Origin: Hepsetus odoe
Taxonomy: Eukaryota > Chordata > Actinopteri > Characiformes > Hepsetidae
Assembly (NCBI GenBank): GCA_017165825.1
Contig: CM029370.1
Location: 11,257,767-11,321,766 of the forward strand
Direction: 5' to 3'
Length of the DNA stretch: 64,000 nt
Positions 42,501 to 56,100 of this stretch are shown here, in pieces. The position numbers were made by a program, and so were the translations under genes. Position 1 is the first letter of the stretch. The number at the start of each line of letters is the position of its first letter. The notes beneath the pieces are model-generated. The model saw nothing but the letters and a program-made list of their open reading frames with translations. It made no database searches and was not told where the DNA came from.

Positions 42501-45500
42501 AACCAAGAGCTGGGATGCTGCCTCACTGAGCTCCAAGCAGCCAAAAAAGCAAGGTTAAGAAGAGGAAGGAGCCAAAAAATAACATCAACAATGACATGTC
42601 TCATTTCAAGAAAGTGAACAACAACTTCTGCACTGTAGATTCTGCGATGAGAGACGTGGAGAACAAGGATGGCATGGGGTTGATGCCAAGTGGACTATGT
42701 GAAAGACCCTTCCTCTTTGAACTTTTTAAAATCTTCTGTGTTTAGCTCCCGTTCAGACTCCTTCAGGACCAGGCTATCCAGTGAGTCAGACTATTCCTCC
42801 AGTGATTCCAGTGTCGAGTGTGGGAAACAGGTGCAGGACAACAAGAAGAAAAACATGCTTGCCAGCACATTGGACAAAAAGAGCTCTGACCTTCACAAGA
42901 ACTCGAAATCGGATGGAGCGGTCTTTAAAACAGACAAAGACTGGTACAGGTAGGAGCTTCAGAGATTAACTAAAAAGAAATCACAGAAAACAGAGAAGTC
43001 CAACAAGGAGAGAATCAACAAAAAGTTGAAGAACAAACCTTTGGAAATTGATATGGAGAAAGGCATGAAAGACAAAGAAAAACCGAGGATAAAGTTTTAA
43101 AGAAAGAAAGGAAGAGTGACCCGAAAAGAGATTGGACTAAAGCTCTGGGATACCCCTCACCCCTGCCGGTAGCCGTAGTCATGGCTGTGCTGGGTCTGGG
43201 GTCCCTTCGGGTTTGAATTTTGTTTGCTTTATGGACCTGGCCATGTGCCCCAGTAAGGGGGTGGGTTATCGTTAAGGTTTGGGTTTTTGTGTTTGGCCTC
43301 CCCCTGAGGTCCAGCTCAGGGCGTGGCTGTGTTTTGGCGCCTCGGGAGATGCGCTTTTTTGTCACATTCTGTCGTGCCTGTGGTTCCGGTTGGGCACGAC
43401 AGTTGGCACTCTGTTCTGACTGAGCACACCTGGGCTCATGGATACACAGGTGTGCTTCATTTGGGCTGCTATTTAAGCCCCAATGAGTCAGAACAGAGCG
43501 CGGTTCATTAACAAGGTGAAGCCTTATAGTTAATGGTGGCATTTTTGGTTTTGTATTTTGGTTTACATTTAATAAAGTTACGTTCCGGATTACTGGCTCA
43601 GTGTTGACGTCCTTCCCACACCCCGCCACCGTTACACATATGTACTACTTAACACACACAAATGATGGTGTAGTGTTTGTGGTAAATGTACATATGGCTT
43701 CTAACCCTGACCATTAATCAGAATCAGAAAAACTAAAATTATCCTGGAATTTGCATAGAGCCTAACAGAGAATCTAGTCATTTAATAATTTCCACTAAAG
43801 ACATTAATGGCAAACTGCAAATGGACAACACATCCTCAGAAGTCAACAGTAAAGCTTAAGAAAACATTTCATGTTGTAGAAACAACAAACTTAATACATA
43901 TTTTCCATTTTGAGGGCTTATTATGGCGTTATGTAACCTTGCTAGTGGCAAAAAATTTAAGGAGAATCAGAAATTATTCCAGGCATAGCAACTTTATTAA
44001 GATCATTTGGAAAAACCAAGGATAAGGGATATTAGGATTATGCAGCGGTGGCCTAGTGGTTAGGGAGTTGGCCCCTGGATCAGAAGATTGAGGGTTCAAA
44101 TCCCCTACCAGTAGGTTGCCCTGAGGTACTCTTGTGCAAGGTACTGTCTCCATCACTGCTCCCTGAGCGCTTTCAATAGCTGCCCACTGCTGCATGTGTG
44201 TATGGGTGAAATGCAGAGATTGTGTGTTGCTGTGCTGCATTTCACAATGACAAGAATAGTCACTTTCACTTTACTTTATGTTCTGGACACAAAGTAAGCC
44301 TAGCAATATAGAGTTAAAATGTTTTTTTGTGTCCATTTATGCCATTTATGCATGTAATAGCCAAGAAAGTGTACCTCATACAGTGACATGCTGGTGCACA
44401 TATATAATTTTTATAGTATAGCTTACCTGCACTGCTGTGTCGTTTTGCAAATGGGTTTAGTGTGGTTTTGGCTTTGGAGGTCCAGGTGGCTGTGGTTGAT
44501 CCGAAAGAGCTGGAGGATAGTGACTTCCCCAGGTTATCTGAGCTCACCTTTTTGGTGTTATTAGTGGCAGTCTTGCTCCAATCTGCAATATTCCACCAAG
44601 CATCAGAAGGTTGAAGAAAAATGTTGGCAGATGCTTTGCTATCATTTATAATTTATCATTTTCATCATATAATCACATTATTTTTAACATATAATTTATA
44701 ATGGGTTAAAACTGCATTGGAAAATCTAATAGAAGAATCAGAACAAAAAGTTCATTTTCTTTATCTAGCCTCATTATTTAAATAATCAGAGAGTGTGGTA
44801 AAGTCCCTTTTATATTATTGCTTGTTTCTATGTCCAATTGTATGCACAAATTTAGAATTAAATTCAGATTACCAATAACTAAAGGAATATTTATTTGCTT
44901 CAGTACGTGCAGCAATAATAGGCAGCAAAGATGTAAATATGTTCATTTATTTTTCTTTGTTGGCTTTGTTGTTTTTATTGCATAACAAATGTATCAAATT
45001 ACACAATTTTTTTTTTTTTTTTTTTTTTAACCACAAAAGCACTAGAATACTTTTAAGGTAAAGGGCAGAAATCAGCCTTCTTCATCTTTGCAATAAAAGA
45101 TTAAAATGAATGATAAAGTGCAATATAGACCATATGAATCACTATGATAAAATGCATTTATATAAAAAAGAAAACAGTGCTGGCTCATTACAGCATCACA
45201 CATTTGCCCTGTATAAAGGAAAAAGCTATTTGTCTTTGGGCACCAATAAGATGTTGGGCTGAATCACATTTTATTGTGACTAAAGCCATGGAAAAATCTT
45301 TTAGGCCTTTTAATAACTGTTGCTTTCTGCTTCCCAGGGATACAAGAATGAGTCTGGCTGGCTCCACTTACATATAATTAAAAAAAAATTTCAGTATCTG
45401 GAATCTGCAAAGAACAATCTGCAAAGAGGAATCTGAGGCATGTACCTTGGTATTATAGGTGGAAATGTATAAAAATGCATACATTTAATAGCATGAAAGC

Positions 45501-46613
45501 AATTTCATGCCAGTCATTACGTACATACCCAGGCCTGATAGAAGCTTAAACGCAGGCATAAATTAAAAAGAAAACAAAAACAAATTGCTGTTACTGTTCA
45601 TATAAAAAAACAGTTTTGCCCTATACTTTTTGTAGATCTTACCTGAATTGTCTGCCAAACGGAACTTTCCGCAGCATAAATATCTTCTCCATTGCTTTTG
45701 TACATTTTCCTTCAGGGCACAATGGAATATAAATATGAATAAACCTGTTGGATAAAAAAGATATGTAGTGAAATTAATTTATAATGTGTTTATAGACAGG
45801 GCTGGCAGTCCATCATGCACCATCATCCACCAGCACTATCATGCCCCCTTGTGGGCCACATTTGGAAAAAATTCAATTAAATTTCAAAATTAAATTCATT
45901 GCAGTCCCTGTGCTCTTCCTGCTGAGCGTAGGTTTATGTATTTAACATTTTATCATAACTCTCTCATATCTGGAGCCAATTATTAAGACAAACCTGGTAT
46001 GATAGTGCAGGGAGAAAAGTATGGGGGAAGGTCAATTTTACCTTGGCACAATAAACAGCACAGAGGTGCACTTTAGCTGTTGTTATATTAGACAGTTTTT
46101 ACAGAACACTGGCAAAAGTCCATGGTCTACTAAAGTCTACTGAAAGTCTAATTTAGCAAAATAATGACAGGATCACTAACAACTTTACTTCCTGCAAAAA
46201 TGTTCATGTAAATTTAGAGTGATACACATTTCTTGTTGTATTTGTTTTTTGAATCCTTTTCAAAAGTCACTCTGATACAAGGCTATCAATAATTTTCTTA
46301 ATTGTGTAATCAATCTTACATTTAGCATGGTTAAGCATTTTTACACATTTTAAGTGGCTATAACACAATAGCTCAGCTTGTTGTTGTAGCTAGATAAAGG
46401 CAATTTATGCAATATTACTTTTACATAGTTACATCTATAATAGGTATCAAAATAAAAAGTAGGAAACAAATGCTAATAATGCATTTTTCGGCTAAAAACA
46501 GAAAAATGCATTATAGGTGTGAACAAATGCTAAAAGCAAAATGCTAAAAGTATAAGATCATTAGAAAAAAGTTCCTCATACATTTATAATAATCTATCTA
46601 TCTATCTATTTTA

Positions 46614-46676
<63 letters not shown>

Positions 46677-47159
46677 GTATACAGTACTGTTGTATGCAGG
46701 TATGAAAAATGCTGTAAACAAAGAATGCTTTCAAAAATGGAAGTGTTAATCATTTATTTTCATCAATCAACAAAATGCAGTGAATGAAAAGAGAAATCTA
46801 AATCAAATCAATATTTGGTGTGACCACCCTTTGCCTTCAAAACAGCATCAATTCTTCTAGGTACACTTGCACACAATTTTTGAAGGAACTCGGCTGGTAG
46901 GTTGTTCCAAACATGACTGCGTTTCAACCTACTTGTGAGACTGATGATCATCAGCACCTGTTTGGTAAAATTGATTGATCATACACCTGACTATAATCCT
47001 ACAAAATCCCAGACTTTGTGCAAGTGTACCTGTAAGAATTGATGCTGGTTTGAAGGCAAAAGGTAGTAACACCAAATATTGATTTGATTTAGAGTTTTCT
47101 TTTGTTCGCTCACCTTGCATTTTGTAAATTGATAAAACTGCCTAAACTGCGCAGAGTAC

Positions 47160-47190
<31 letters not shown>

Positions 47191-50100
47191 TTGTTTGTTT
47201 TTTTTTTCTGTTTTTTTTTTCTCAAATTGAAACCAATCAACCTCACAGTGAACAATAGCGTGAACAAGGGCAGCGCTGGCCTAGCGGTTAGGGCGTTAGC
47301 CACATGATCGGAGGATCGGGGGTTCAAACCCCTTCCCAATAGGTTGCCCTGAGGTACCCTTGAGCAAGGTACCGTCCCCATCACTGCTCCCTGGGCGCTT
47401 TCAATAGCTGCCCACTGCTGCACGGGTTTGAGTGTGCATGGGTTAAATGCAGAGGTCCAATTTCGTTGTGGTTCATGTGTGCTGTGCCGTGACCTTGCAA
47501 TGACAAGGGTTGTCACTTTCACTTTAATAGCCATATACATATTTGCGTGCATATATCTACTGAATTATAAACACTATTCTGACACAAAAGGCAAACAGCA
47601 AATTAAAAAAAGAAAAAAAAATACTTAAACCTATCCTATTGCCTATGCTTCTAACAATATCCTTAGATCTTCTTGAAGTGCCTACACTAGACATGATGCC
47701 AACAAACACAGAAGCAGCAAATTCTACACACTTCTGACTGTCACTCCAAAAATCCAAATCAAAATGTTTTTATCCTCAGTATCCTCAAGTTATCCTCAGT
47801 TCTAATCCTTCTAGATCTTTTTTTTTTTACATGGGCAGTCCTCAGATCTTCCAGGTTTTATCAGGTATCATGGAAAGAATCATCCTTTTTGAGAACACAA
47901 TCATTACTCAGCTGTGCAGGAATTGCCTATTGTTTAGGAACCAAGCCCCATAGCCCAAAGGTTGTGGGTTATGAGTCCTGGGTTATAAGTTACCCTGAAG
48001 TACCCCTGTGCAAGGTACCATCCCCATCACTGCTCCCGAGGCGCCAGATATACAGAATATTTCACATCAAATCTTTCTTTCTCATCCTACATTACTAATC
48101 TTTCTTAAATGAGGTCAATCATAATTTCAAGACAAGTCTACTGCAACTCTCTCCTCCCAAAACTTCCTCTGAAGACCATCTCTACACTACAACTAATTAA
48201 CAATGCTGCAGCATGTCCTGTTTTCAATAACTCTGTTTTTCACACACCACTTTACTCTTCAGTGGCTTCCTGTTTGCCTGTATTAAATGTAAAGCTTTAA
48301 TACTTGTCTACAAAGTTGAACACAGACCAGCCCTAACTTACCTAACTGCAATGATCAAACCACATGTCCTCACTAAGCCTGACTTGATCTCATACATCTC
48401 AAAGGCAGAAGACATTAATTGAGACTCTTCTCTGTCTCAGCTTGTATGTAGTAGAATGAACTTCCCCTGATAATCATAATGGCTGAGACCCTTGATGTCT
48501 TCAAATGATGACTGAAGATCCATCTCCTCAAATAGCCCCCCCCAAAAATTGCTCTTATTTCAATTCTAGGCTTTCTAGCGTGAAGGACATTTCCTTTGGT
48601 AGTATGGCACAAGCCTTTGCAACATTATATAAATGCCAATAAAATTGCCTCAGTGGTGCTAATAAATTCTGAAATTAATTAAACTACTGATTCAGCCTTT
48701 TCACTCAAACTGTTACATTGACTGTTTGTTATGAACACCACTATCTGATTAATGAAAATTGCAAAGTAGAATCTTTCTCACCATTAGTCTCAGACTACTG
48801 CCACGTATTGTGCATTTCAGGGAATAAAAATAAATGCCAACAGCAGTTACCAAATAAAATTCTTTTGGATTAGCTAGCATGAAGTTAATTGCATATTTTA
48901 AACTCACTCTCTCAACTGTATTGACAATGTAATCATTCCTGATCTATTACATATATTAGAAACTATATGATGGTGACCTACCTTGCAATGAGTTGAAAAT
49001 GGAGAAGAGGTACATGAAAGCGAGGTTCACAGGGCCCCAGGCAAAGAATGCAAAACCCCAAGTCATGCCCAGTAGAAAGGTGAGGCTGACTACACTTCGC
49101 AGGTTACGTAGAACCTCCTCTCGTAATGTTCGGTTGGTGCGTTTGCCATTCCTACCACATATCTGCATCATCACCACAATGAACATGGCCACATTCATGA
49201 TGAAGATGATAGAGAAATAGGCCACACACGTCACGTAAAACACCACCTTGCTACGTATCCAACAGCTTAGAAGAAAAGGGAGAAAAGAACATGAAAACAG
49301 TGAGAAAAATTTCTGTAAAATATAACCAAAAAAGGAAACCAGTTTATCTATTCGATGACTCAAAGGATATTCTTAGCAAATAAGCAATAAATGAAAGTAA
49401 GCAAGGTCCAATAATGCAAACTGAATTAAAATAATGGTTATTAACTTCTTGTAGGTTTATTTTTTTTTTTTTAATAATGCTAACATATTTGGAAGTGTTT
49501 AAGCTGCAAAAAACAAATAGACAAAAGATAAAAAATGTTAACTATAGCTTACAATTCAGAGGACCCTTGGCCATTTGTACCTTTCCCATAATACTCTTTG
49601 CCATAGGAATCTTTATCTGCAGCCACCACAATGCCTACAATCACAGCAGGAAGACCTGTGCAACCAGTTCAAAATGGTTAAACAATTCCAGAATAAAACT
49701 TTCTGTCATTGATTCCCAATCCTAGTCCTGATGCCCTACTGTTTTTTCCATTTTTCCATGCTCTCTAAATACCTGATTTGACTAGTCAACTATTAATAAG
49801 CCTTCACTAGGTTGTTATGAGTGTTAAGAAGGAAGGAAAAAACTGAAACAAACAAATATGCCGTCATCCCACTATTTATACTGTAACTGCTTACGACTGC
49901 ATGAATCTATATGCAATCTATATGAATCTATTATATACTTAAAATTTCATTTTACATTTTTCATCCATATTAAAACAACAAAAAAGAGAGACTAAACACA
50001 TACATCAGGACCATCAGGAATATGTTACTTACCCCATCCGACAATGCAGAACTTGAGGATATATCTTCGGATGTAGGTATTGAAGACTTTGACTAGGGCA

Positions 50101-53100
50101 ATGTACATGTGGATAGACTCAAGACCCATCCAGGTAAAAGAGGTGAGCAGGAAAAAGTGCAGGAAGACAGCCACAGCCACACACAGACCCTCCATATTGT
50201 AAGATGCCAGCCAGCCATCTAGCAGGAAGGTCATGTTGAGGAAAAGCAATGAAGTGCTCAAGTTCATCAAGATCTTTGAGGGGTAGTCACGCCGCAATTT
50301 CCTACAAAGTGAACATTGATATGGTTAGGTGTGACTGCAATATGTTTGCGTTTTTGTGAGAAACAATTTATAAAGTCCTGACCAATAATTTAGTTATTGA
50401 ACTAGTCATGTCTATGAATGCCAAAACTTCTCTGGTTTAGTAAGCTCAAATATTAGCCAAAAACAAATTTTGGAATCTAGAGGGGGAAGACTGCTAATAT
50501 TAAAGTGGCACAAAAGGATATTGAAAAGATAGTAACACAAATGATCATTTAACTAAATACAAACTACTACTAGGGGTTAAATAAACTTTCAAAAAGTAGT
50601 TAAATGAACAATCAAAAATATTAAGGCAGCCAATACAACTTTTTATTATTTAAAATACCCCTTTTTCAAGGTGCCTTCTGAACCCTGTTTACCTATTTAT
50701 GTGAAAGAAAGAAAGATATCTACGACACATGCCCAACAAGGCACTGATTATTTTTCCATAATACTTATAGTTCTGCCCTGTTCATATAGTAGACCATTTT
50801 TATGCTTTAGAATAACTTACTCAAAGGCAATGTAAGTCAGTATTGTCACTGCAGAAAAAATGGCAGAGATGCCACAGCCAATGTATGTTATGAAAGTAAG
50901 TATCTTGTTGTTTCTCTCGTTGATTTGAGCTGCAGCTCCGGAGATGTCCTACAGAACAAAACAGACTGTTTTTAAAATTAATTCTACAGAGTTTTTAATT
51001 TAATTTAATCTTAAAAATGTTCAAATCTGCCTTCATGTGAATGTTCATGGTGAGTACTGGAGTGCATTGGATTGGAAAAGTAAGCTATAAACATTTAAAC
51101 AAAAATGATAGCACGCAATAAAGGAATATAAAGCTCACCATCAGAATGCCAAAATGTGTTAGGTGGCTACACAGACAGATTGTTCTATTGTTGTTGGACT
51201 CAGGGCTGACCTTGCAACCCTTACTGTTCCAGCCTCCATTGCCATCTGTTGGACACAGCAGAAACAAACATGGTAAGTGATATGTGTGCCCGTTTATACA
51301 ATAGCCCGACTATCCACAAAGAACAGTGATTACAATAAGATCAGCTGGCTTGATTAATTTAAAATGTAAACTATTTAGTTGTAAAGCTAATTATTTCTTT
51401 GTTTAGTATTGCACTGCTTCGCCAAAAAGTTAAAATAAAGCTTAGTGATTTTTAAACTTTATTAATTCCTCAAGACATACTCAGATATGGCATGCATCAA
51501 TTTCTGATTCATTCAGACATAACAGTTAAAAAGAAATTATGCTTTGGTAGACCGTCTTTTCGGTTTGTTTGAATTTATCTGTTTTGTTGTTTTCTAGTTC
51601 TGACCACGGGATCAATATGGTGAAGTCAATAAAGTATGTTCATATTTCTGTAATATGCACATAGTTACTGCTCCTGTCTCAGTTTTTAAACACTGGTTTA
51701 AGACCAGCTTTGACAGGTCCATTACATAGAATATTACCTTGTTGTTTTCAGACAGTCAAAGCTCACAACTGTGAAGTGAAGGAATTTTTTTCCTGGAAGT
51801 AGTTTCAGACTAAAGACCACTGTTGTCACTTCTAGATATGTTCCACAGTGCTGCTGATTGTGGATTATGTCATTTTACGCACTGTTATAATTGCAGAGAA
51901 AAGGATTTGCTCTTGACATCACATGGACATCCCTAAATTTCAAAACCTAAACATTATAAAGTATGTAGTAAGACATTGTTTTTAAGGCTGAATTAGTACT
52001 CAGTTAGTTCTCAGTAAGAAAATATTCATGCTGAAATACCATTATTCAAAGTTTGGGTGCAAAGTTCACAAACAATGTTCACTGGCAAACTTACTTTGCA
52101 TTGTGAAATCCCAAAACACACACAGCGGCTTAGGATCCCACTGAAAAAAAGGTAGAAAGGTTAATAAAATTAGCTTTTTTTTATTGGGTTCATATTATTA
52201 TTTTTTCACAAAAATCAGAACAAAATTTATAACAGAAACACTTCTTTCTTTATTGAATTGCCTTTAGAATAATGAACAGTGATGGTGCCCTGACTAGATT
52301 AATACCTGATATTGCAGATGGGTAATCTCTATTTGGACAGGATCTTTCAGATTACTGATGGTGAGGTTGCCCACACTGCTGGCCACCACATAGCTGTTCA
52401 AAGACATACCATTGCTCTGCTGGTCCTGAAGGAGGCAATTAAACAATACATATTTTAATACTTCTTTCATACATATTTTCATAATACGTCCATTGGTTTA
52501 TAGTTCAATTAGTATAACTTAGTTATGAATTAGGAAAAACAAAATAAAAAAATTACACCCAGGGATTTTTCAAAATGTCCATTTCTTTTTTCTTACTTAT
52601 GCAAGTAATATTATGTAAGTAATATTTAATATTCATTTTGACTTATAAGCATTTAAAAAATATATATTTTCTTTATTTTGGACAGAAATCTCAGAAGAGT
52701 ATCAGAAGAGAATCAGAAAAACTGTATTATGTTGCTCTTGAAGTATGGATTACCACTAAATTGTTATCAATGACAACTGTGACTTCTGTTGGTTAACATT
52801 TTAAAAGACTGATCCTGGGGGATTAGTGTGCTAAATCAAGGGGTAAGTTCATCAAGAAATCTATTACCTTACCATTAATGATCCAAAATGCTGTAGATAA
52901 AGACATGCATCAGAATCCACGCAAATAATACTGCTTGTGCTGTGTACCCAGCAATGTAGTTTTTTTAAAATACAAAAGGTAAAGGGTAAAAGTATATACA
53001 GTACTGTGTAAAGGTTTTAGGCAGGTGTGAAAAAATGCTGTAAACAAAGAATGCTTTCAGAAATATAAATAATGATTATTTTTCTCAATTTACAAAATGC

Positions 53101-56100
53101 AAAGTGAGCGAACAAAAGAAAAATCTAAATCAAATCATTATTTGGTGTTACTACCTTTTGCCTTCAAACCAGCATCAATTCTTATAGGAACACTTGCACA
53201 AAGTCAGGGATTTTGTAGGATTATAGTCAAGTGTATGATCAACCAATTTTACCAAACAGGTGCTGATGATCATCAATGTCACACGTAGGTTGAAACACAG
53301 TCATGTTTGGAACAACCTACCAGCCGAGTTCCTTCAGAAATTGTGTACCTAGAAGAATTGATGCTGTTTTGAAGGCAAAGGGTGGTCACACCAAATATTG
53401 ATTTGATTTAGATTTCTCTTTTGTTCATTCACTGCCTTTTGTTGATTGATGAAAATAAATGATTAACACTTCCATTTTTGAAAGCATTCTTTATGTATGG
53501 CATTTTTTCCACACCTGCCTAAAACTTTTGCACAGTACTGTATATACTTTTAAAAATAAAACTATATATATGTTAAGGGTATATGTAGACTCCATTGGAT
53601 AATACTCACCTGAAATAGTCCAGTCTTGCTGAAGAACATGAAATTAATTCTGGAGATGGTATCCAAATCAGCAGCACTGAGGTTATGCAACAATGTAACA
53701 GGCAGTGTGACAGCAGCTAAGGGGTTATAGGTCTCCGACTCAAAATTAATCTAAAGTAATTGAGAGAGAATAGAGAAACAAGACAAACAATGCAATGTTT
53801 CTGTAGTTCAAACAGTAGGTATATTATTCTCCAGGTCCATGCCACCTGTTCTTACAACTTAAGCAAGGCTGTAGGTTTGAATTAGTGACCAGGAGAGAAG
53901 AAAACATACTGTTCAATGCCCAGCAATATTTCTTTATACGCATTGATACATATGGGTATGTACATTACTGAAATGGTTTTTCAGTATGGGCTGATTATTT
54001 TTGAGATAATGCACCTGACAATATGCAAAAAAGCACAGTTTGAGTGAATTCAATTATACTGAAGAGTAACCACATATATTTTTTCCAAGTACAGTCTCAG
54101 AGTGAACAGCCAAAGTAAGCTGAGGTGCACCTTTTATTTTTTGCTAAGTAAACCACTTTATATTCATTTTCATTTCAATTTCTTTTTATGAGTCATTCAC
54201 ATCAAGGCAGTGCAAAGTTATTTTTTCCATTCACCAACTTTCCTTAGCTCTGTACCCACTGACTCAAGAACTGGCCATTAGACCAACAGGCCACTTCTAC
54301 TTACTGTGATTAACAGTCTTCTGTAGAATCCAAAGATATTTTGTGAGCAATAACAAATATTTGGGAAGACTATCTAAAAATGTAATATACATTATTGCAA
54401 AGTGATGATGAAATAAATACACTAAATTAGCCAAATTTCACCTTAACTAAAACCACATTCCAAAAAAAAAAAACAACAACAAACAAACAAAAAAAAAAGG
54501 GGTACAACCAGAAAATTTAACACTAAATACCTTGACCTAAATACTGATTTGTCACTGATCTGAAAGTGAGTGTGACTTGACCCAAAATGATTGTTAGATG
54601 CTGGAAGTCTGTATGTTCAGTGAATACAGTGAATTGCTGATAAATGAAAAAATGCTAATGTCAGCAAACCGAATGACATTCAGGATTGCCTTTAACAGCA
54701 TGGATTTTGAAACCAACCTTTCCTTATTGTTTTCCTATTATTTATACTGACTTTTAGAGGTGGAGTAAAATTACTATTATAGAAGAGTGGAATTCCACCC
54801 CTAATCAAAACATTTTTCAGTTTATACACCAAAATATATGCATCATTTATTCAGTGTGTACAGAACATGAAACTGAAATGGTGGGGTAAATGACTATGTC
54901 ATCCTAATCATTGAAAACATGTAAAACATCTCTTTTCCTTTTTTAAAGTTTTTAATGAATAAGATCAGTGGCATTCTATAAAGTCTGAAAGCAAAAACAT
55001 GGAAACTGTTTTGGTAGTCACAGTTACTTGATTATTAATTCTTCTTCTTTTCTTTCAGCTGCTCCGGTTTAGGAGTCACCAAAGTGGATCAGCTGTCTTC
55101 ATTTCTTATGGCCCTCTGCATCTTCCTGCTTCAAACCAACCACATGCATGTCCTCTCTCACCACGTCCATAAACCTTCTCTTTGGTCTTCCTCTGTTCCT
55201 CTTTCCTGGCAGCTCCATCTTCAACATCCTCCTTCCAATATAACCCCCTTCTCTCCTCTTGACATGTCCAAACCAACGCAACCTTTCTTCTCTAACCTTG
55301 TCTCCAAAACATCTAATCTGAGCTGTCCCTCTAATATACTCATTTCTAATCCTGTTCATCCTCGTCACACCCAACAAAAATCTCAGCATCTTTAACTCTG
55401 AAACCTCCAGCTCTGCCTCCTGTCTTTTCATCAGTGCCACCGTCTCCAACCCATACAACATAGCTGGTCTCACTACTGTCCTGTAAACCTTCCCTTTTAC
55501 TCTAGCTGGTACCCGTTTTCACAGATCACTCCAGCCACTCTTCTCCACCCATTCCAACCTGCCTGCACTCTCTTTTTCAACTCTCTTCCACACTCGCTGT
55601 TATACTGAACTGAACCAAGTATTTAAACTCCTCCACCTTTGTCACCTCTACTCCCTGCATCCTAACCACTCCACTGTCTTTCTTTTCATTCACACTCAGT
55701 ATTCTGTAGATTTTGACCTACTCACTTTCATTCCTCTCCTCTCCAGAGTAGATCTCCATCTCTCCAGGTTCTCCTCAAGCTGTCCCCTACTGCCACTGCA
55801 GATCACAGTATCTTCAGCAAACATCATCGTCCATGGAGTTTCCTGTCTAACCTTGTCCGTCAACCTGTCCATTACTATTGCAAACAAGAATGGGCTCAGT
55901 GCTGATCCTTGATGTAATCCAACCTCTACCTTAAATGCATCCATCACTCCCACTGCAGATCTCACCACTGTTACACTGCCATCATACATATCCTGAACTA
56001 CTCTCACATACTTCTCTGTAACACCTGACTTCCTCATACAAAACCACAACTCCTCTCTAGGCACCCTGTCATATGCTTTCTCCAAGTCCGCAAAGGCACA

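Larger units (their letters stand above)
39941..43636 (+). mobile_element. LTR retrotransposon carrying an ASPM-like IQ-repeat gene (copy 2)
   Basis: LTRs at 39941-40194 and 43360-43636 flank a 3.2 kb interior with the same order of motifs as copy 1: helical N-terminal region, basic Lys/Ala stretch, IQ array, coiled coil, Ser-rich tail. The target duplication is a perfect CATAT (39936-39940 and 43637-43641). No RT or integrase is seen. It lies in the last adgrg6 intron, antisense to that gene. Several stops break the first half of the IQ array, but 290 codons (41386-42258) stay open. The LTR pair differs at about eight positions, plus a 23-bp deletion in the 5' LTR. Confidence 0.88.

Noticed and set aside
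46929..47120. 63-codon frame repeated at 53097-53288
   Set aside because: Conserved only because both lie in arms of the same MITE; no transposase motif.
48982..50301. ADGRG2 or ADGRG4 identity for the receptor
   Set aside because: The 7TM part alone would be ambiguous, but the tail motifs SSDNLGKSLSSSS and DNFYKN...SHSTKF and the SEA/HormR order fit ADGRG6.
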